Of a DNA stretch of 9,091 nucleotides, positions 6,071 to 9,091 are shown one piece after another. The notes beneath the pieces are model-generated. The model did not search any database, was not told where the DNA came from, and worked only from the letters and a program-made list of their open reading frames with translations. The position numbers and the translations under genes are program-made. The DNA lies in NCBI GenBank assembly GCA_019239815.1, contig JAFAZL010000265.1, positions 1 through 9,091 on the forward strand, given 5' to 3'. Within the stretch, counting starts at the first letter, position 1. Each line of letters opens with the position of its first letter. The DNA comes from Acidobacteriota bacterium (GTDB lineage Bacteria; Acidobacteriota; Terriglobia; Acidoferrales; UBA7541).

Positions 6071-8203
6071 CTACCGCTTCGCCGTCTTGTGCGCCGCCGC
6101 AGCCGTCCTTACAACCTTCGCAGGCGGTGGCGTGCCGAACTGCACCGTCACGCGCGAACCACGCTTCACTTCCGTGCCTGCGGCCGGCGTTTGTTCCAAT
6201 GCAAGATTGCTGCCAACAAAAACCGGATCCAGCCCCAATCGCAGGCACATCGTGGTTACGTCGCGCATCGTCTTTCCCGAAAAATCCGGCACGGTAACGT
6301 CCCCGCCATCCTCCACCGACATCATCACTTCTGATGGCCGCTTCACTGGTTCGGGCGCTCTTGTCTGAACAACATCTGCCGGCGGTTCATCAATCTGCGC
6401 GTTGAAGTCCGTCGGGCTCGATTCCTCGAGCGTGCTCTCGTCGATCGCTTCCTGCTTTTTGTACGCGGCCTGAATCAGCCTCTGATTCAGCGGGACGTCG
6501 CGCGGCACGTCGAGGTAAGGCAACACTTGTTCCGCAATGCGCTTAAACACGGGCGCCGAAACCTGCCCGCCCTCGTGCAAACCCACCGGCGAGTCGAGCG
6601 AAACCAAAATCGTCACCGCCGGATTGTTTACCGGAGCGAAGCCCGTAAATGACGCAATGAAGTTCGTCGGTGAGTATCGGCCAGTATTCGGATCGATCTT
6701 CTGCGCTGAACCCGTCTTGCCCGCCGTCGTCCAGCCATCGAGACGTGCAAGCGGGCCGGTTCCGGTGATTAAGACAACGCCTTCCATCAAGTGCTTCAGC
6801 GTCGCTGCCGTTTCTGGACGAATGACGCGCCGCGGTTCTCCCGGCGCGAGCACACCGGTCGCCGGCTTCAATTTCCCACCTCGCCGAATCTCCGCGATCA
6901 CGTGCGGTTTGTACCAAACTCCTCCGTTCGCAATCGCCGAGACTGCCGAGACCAATTGAATCGGCGTGACCCCGACTTCCTGCCCCATCGAAATCGATGC
7001 GATCGACGTCGCACCCCAGTTATCCACCTTCGCCAGCATGCCGCGGCTTTCGCCGGGCATATCCACTCCCGTTTGCGAGCCGAATCCGAATGCGCGGATG
7101 TAGTCGTAGAATCGCGGCTGCCCCACCTGGAGCGCGATCTTGATCGCACCGACGTCGCTCGACTTCGCCAGGATCTCGCCCACGTTCAGCAAGCCGAATG
7201 GCTTGTGATCGTGAATGCGACGACCGTTGAAATAGATCGATCCATGCTCGCAATCAAAAATGTCGTCTGGCCTGATCGCGTTCTGATCGAGAGCCGCGGC
7301 AAGCGTGATCAGCTTGAAAGTCGATCCTGGCTCATACGCGACGCTCACCGACCGATTCAAACGCGCTTCAGCGGGAGACTTTGTCGCATCATTCGGATTA
7401 AAGTCCGGCCAATTCGCCAACGCAAGAATCTCGCCGCTGTTCGGGTTCATCACGACAACGCTGCCGGCCTGCGCCCGAGTGGTAGCAATCGCCGCAGCTA
7501 GTTCACGCTGCGCGATGTACTGAATCTTTTCGTCGAGCGTCAGCGTGACGTTCGCGCCGCGTTCCCTTTGCGCTTCGCTGCCATCGAACCAGCGCTGTCG
7601 CGCATCGGCCATCACTACGATTTTTTCGCTCTTGCCACGAATCAGGCTGTCGAACTCATACTCAATGCCACCAAGCCCGCGCTCGTCAGGATCAACAAAT
7701 CCCAACACATGCGAGGCAAGATCACGCTTCGGATAAAAGCGCTGATTTTCATCCTGGAAATAAATCCCGCGCAGGTTCAGCGCCGTGATCGCTTCCACTT
7801 TTTCCGGCGGAAGCTTCCGGCACACCCACGCAAACCCTTTCGAAGCCTGAAATCGTTGCAGCAGCACATCTTCCGGCACATTCACGATGCCTGAGAGCAG
7901 ATGCGCCACCATCGATTCATCAGCGATTTCTGCCGGCACCGCGAATGCCGATTTGACTGGCACACTCATCGCCAGCGGATGGCCTGCCCGATCAAAGATC
8001 GTTCCGCGCTGAGGAGTGATGTCGATCGTGCGCTGCTGCTGCTTCTGTGCGCGCGCCAGGTAATCCCCGTGCCGCACCAACTGCAAGTATCCAAGCCTCA
8101 AGAACACCGCGAGGGCCCATAGCATCGCCAGGCCCGCCACGATAACCAATCTATCGACCGTGGCGCGGTCATTCGAAACGGCGTGGACACGATTCTTGGG
8201 CAT
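6071..8203 (-). CDS. ftsI: Septal peptidoglycan transpeptidase FtsI (class B PBP) with C-terminal PASTA domain
   Basis: This is a class B penicillin-binding protein, the D,D-transpeptidase that cross-links septal peptidoglycan in the periplasm beside FtsW. It has 710 residues: a short cytoplasmic N-terminus, one membrane anchor (about 18-40), then the PBP dimerisation/pedestal domain with RGTIFDRAG (66-74) and GGIEYEFD (178-185). The transpeptidase domain spans about 245-560. It has the nucleophile motif STFK (Ser294, Lys297), SSD at 348-350 where SxN is expected, and KTGS (496-499). A linker rich in Glu, Pro and Ser (about 583-633) leads to one PASTA domain (about 635-690), beginning VTVPDFSGKT, and a basic tail ending AHKTAKR. 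The start is ATG at 8201-8203. An in-frame stop at 8285-8287 precedes it with no other usual start codon between. The AGGA upstream is only 3 bases away, a poor Shine-Dalgarno. Position between ftsL and murE supports FtsI over a Spo- or elongation-type PBP. Confidence 0.95.
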   Translation of the reverse strand: MPKNRVHAVSNDRATVDRLVIVAGLAMLWALAVFLRLGYLQLVRHGDYLARAQKQQQRTIDITPQRGTIFDRAGHPLAMSVPVKSAFAVPAEIADESMVAHLLSGIVNVPEDVLLQRFQASKGFAWVCRKLPPEKVEAITALNLRGIYFQDENQRFYPKRDLASHVLGFVDPDERGLGGIEYEFDSLIRGKSEKIVVMADARQRWFDGSEAQRERGANVTLTLDEKIQYIAQRELAAAIATTRAQAGSVVVMNPNSGEILALANWPDFNPNDATKSPAEARLNRSVSVAYEPGSTFKLITLAAALDQNAIRPDDIFDCEHGSIYFNGRRIHDHKPFGLLNVGEILAKSSDVGAIKIALQVGQPRFYDYIRAFGFGSQTGVDMPGESRGMLAKVDNWGATSIASISMGQEVGVTPIQLVSAVSAIANGGVWYKPHVIAEIRRGGKLKPATGVLAPGEPRRVIRPETAATLKHLMEGVVLITGTGPLARLDGWTTAGKTGSAQKIDPNTGRYSPTNFIASFTGFAPVNNPAVTILVSLDSPVGLHEGGQVSAPVFKRIAEQVLPYLDVPRDVPLNQRLIQAAYKKQEAIDESTLEESSPTDFNAQIDEPPADVVQTRAPEPVKRPSEVMMSVEDGGDVTVPDFSGKTMRDVTTMCLRLGLDPVFVGSNLALEQTPAAGTEVKRGSRVTVQFGTPPPAKVVRTAAAAHKTAKR

Positions 8204-8353
8204 GGATCCTAGGTCGGCTGGCGCTCCGGTTGATCGTTGATGGGAACCGCGGGTGAGATTGCGTAGAAGATTCGAAGAAGAGAATCACGATTCACCGTGA
8301 AAGCCCCGGCTGGGGCGGGGTCCACGTGGAGCCGTGCGGGGACAACCGAAACT
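8204..8353 (-). other. 150-bp ftsL-ftsI intergenic gap with clustered palindromes
   Basis: No gene fits here. Plus-strand positions 8282-8330 hold four small dyads in a row: GAATC-AC-GATTC (8282-8293), TTCAC-C-GTGAA (8291-8301, sharing bases with the first), GCCCC-GGCT-GGGGC (8303-8316) and the perfect 10-base palindrome TCCACGTGGA (8321-8330). The third has only three T residues after it on the transcribed strand, so it is a weak terminator candidate at best. No consensus promoter was found. The palindromes could bind a regulator or form mRNA structure; neither is shown. Confidence 0.4.
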
Positions 8354-8770
8354 CTATTCGTGGTTCGCTCTCGCATACCCGGCCGCCGCCACTTCCGCGC
8401 CAGCAGGCGCGTCGTACTCTTGCACTTGCGTCGGCATCGGTTGCGTCAGGCCAAGTTGTCGGCGGGCGATCACATCGATGCGGCGAGGATCGCGCAGCCC
8501 TTCAATCTCCAGCCGCAATTCCGAATTCAGCGAGCTCGACAGCGATTGTTTCGCCTTCAAATCTTCGAGCTGGAAGCTGAGGTCGATGCAGCGAAAATGC
8601 TGGTAGATGTACATCATCAGGCAAGCGGCGATCAGCGCGCCGAGTCCCGCCGTGCGATAAAAACTTCTCAAACGCACCGGCTGCACGTTCCGCACCAGCC
8701 TTGAATTGTCGATTCTTTTTACTGTGTGAAACTGTGTTGCGACCGAACTGCCCTTCTTCCTCGACTTCAT
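8354..8770 (-). CDS. ftsL: Cell division protein FtsL
   Basis: FtsL is a small bitopic membrane protein that forms a coiled-coil complex with FtsB/DivIC and FtsQ/DivIB and helps activate FtsWI at the septum. Sequence identity in this family is low, so the call rests on architecture and place. It has 138 residues with a basic cytoplasmic N-terminus, one membrane segment (about 41-57, [17 protein letters not shown] at 43-59), then a predicted periplasmic helix (about 61-92) with heptad-like leucines. A segment [17 protein letters not shown] (92-108) follows; it resembles the IE-x-IAR-x-LGL pattern of FtsL/septum initiator proteins. The tail is Ala-rich. The ATG (8768-8770) overlaps the rsmH stop by 4 bp (ATGA), which suggests translational coupling. 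GGAAAGAG at 8778-8785 lies 7 bases upstream. FtsB-like proteins share this layout, but the site between rsmH and ftsI is the classic ftsL position. Confidence 0.88.
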   Translation of the reverse strand: MKSRKKGSSVATQFHTVKRIDNSRLVRNVQPVRLRSFYRTAGLGALIAACLMMYIYQHFRCIDLSFQLEDLKAKQSLSSSLNSELRLEIEGLRDPRRIDVIARRQLGLTQPMPTQVQEYDAPAGAEVAAAGYARANHE

Positions 8771-9091
8771 TCACTCACTCTTTCCGCGCACCGCAGTTTC
8801 GCACTTCGCGATCGTGGGTTCGCCGAAATCTCTCCGTCTTTCGGCTGGATCACATGCCTGGTCAGAACCCGGAGCGTCCCCTGACGCTCACCCTCTTGAA
8901 ACGCTCGCTTAACGAGCCGGTCCTCGCCCGAGTGGTAACTCAAGACCACCAGGCGGCCTCCAGAATTCATTGTGGCGGGGGTCCGAGAAAGAAACTGCCC
9001 GAGAGCCTCCAATTCCCGATTCACCGCTATCCGCAGCGCCAGAAACGTTTTTGTTGCGGGATGCAGTCTCTGCCTTCCCCATTGCTTTCGG
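8767..9091 (-). CDS. rsmH: 16S rRNA (cytosine-1402-N4)-methyltransferase RsmH (MraW), C-terminal part
   Basis: Only the last 107 codons lie in the window; the frame is open to the right edge at 9091, so the protein begins outside. RsmH is a SAM-dependent methyltransferase that N4-methylates C1402 of 16S rRNA in the ribosomal P site. The visible part starts with [20 protein letters not shown], the strongly conserved RsmH segment. [19 protein letters not shown] follows (related proteins usually have FHSLEDR), and near the end comes the family signature [21 protein letters not shown] at 9022-9024 is an internal valine of the conserved segment, not a start. Its stop overlaps the ftsL start by 4 bp. 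Its place at the upstream end of the dcw run is standard. Confidence 0.96.
   Translation of the reverse strand, partial: RKQWGRQRLHPATKTFLALRIAVNRELEALGQFLSRTPATMNSGGRLVVLSYHSGEDRLVKRAFQEGERQGTLRVLTRHVIQPKDGEISANPRSRSAKLRCAERVSE

Noticed and set aside
8303..8316. GCCCC-GGCT-GGGGC as a terminator between ftsL and ftsI
   Set aside because: Only a 5-pair stem, and just three T residues follow on the transcribed strand. Too weak to call a rho-independent terminator inside an operon.
9022..9024. GTG as start of a short 85-residue gene at the right edge
   Set aside because: The frame continues upstream to the window edge with the conserved RsmH segment [18 protein letters not shown], so this is an internal valine of a truncated rsmH.

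Overview
The window lies entirely inside a division and cell wall (dcw) gene cluster, transcribed leftwards on the minus strand. In transcription order (right to left) it holds the 3' end of rsmH (mraW), then ftsL, ftsI (a class B penicillin-binding protein with a C-terminal PASTA domain), murE, murF, mraY, murD, and the 5' end of ftsW, which runs off the left edge. Every gene points the same way. The junctions range from a 4-bp overlap (rsmH/ftsL) and a direct abutment (murF/mraY) to gaps of 7 bp (mraY/murD), 52-56 bp (ftsI/murE, murD/ftsW) and two of about 145-150 bp (ftsL/ftsI, murE/murF). I see no strong terminator or convincing consensus promoter inside, so one long operon with its promoter upstream of rsmH is the simplest reading.

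The genes form one process. RsmH methylates 16S rRNA. FtsL is a bitopic divisome scaffold. FtsI cross-links septal peptidoglycan and normally pairs with the glycosyltransferase FtsW. MurD, MurE and MurF add D-Glu, the third residue and D-Ala-D-Ala to the UDP-MurNAc stem peptide in the cytoplasm, and MraY moves the product to undecaprenyl phosphate to make lipid I. MurE carries the DNPR motif, so the third residue is predicted to be meso-diaminopimelate.

The organism is a bacterium of moderately high GC, with meso-DAP peptidoglycan and, from the overall character of the proteins, probably Gram-negative. The PASTA domain on FtsI and the protein character would suit Acidobacteriota (Terriglobia-like), but that is an impression and not proven. 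Three genes appear to start with TTG (ftsW, murD, and murE in its longer form).

No tRNA, rRNA, CRISPR array, insertion sequence, phage gene or foreign-looking island was seen. The long plus-strand reading frames are antisense shadows of the minus-strand genes. The content is conserved core biology with no sign of a new system. The points worth a second look are small: clustered palindromes between ftsL and ftsI, a hairpin between a Shine-Dalgarno-like sequence and the murE start, a misplaced strong Shine-Dalgarno-like sequence before murF, and an SSD motif in FtsI in place of SSN.
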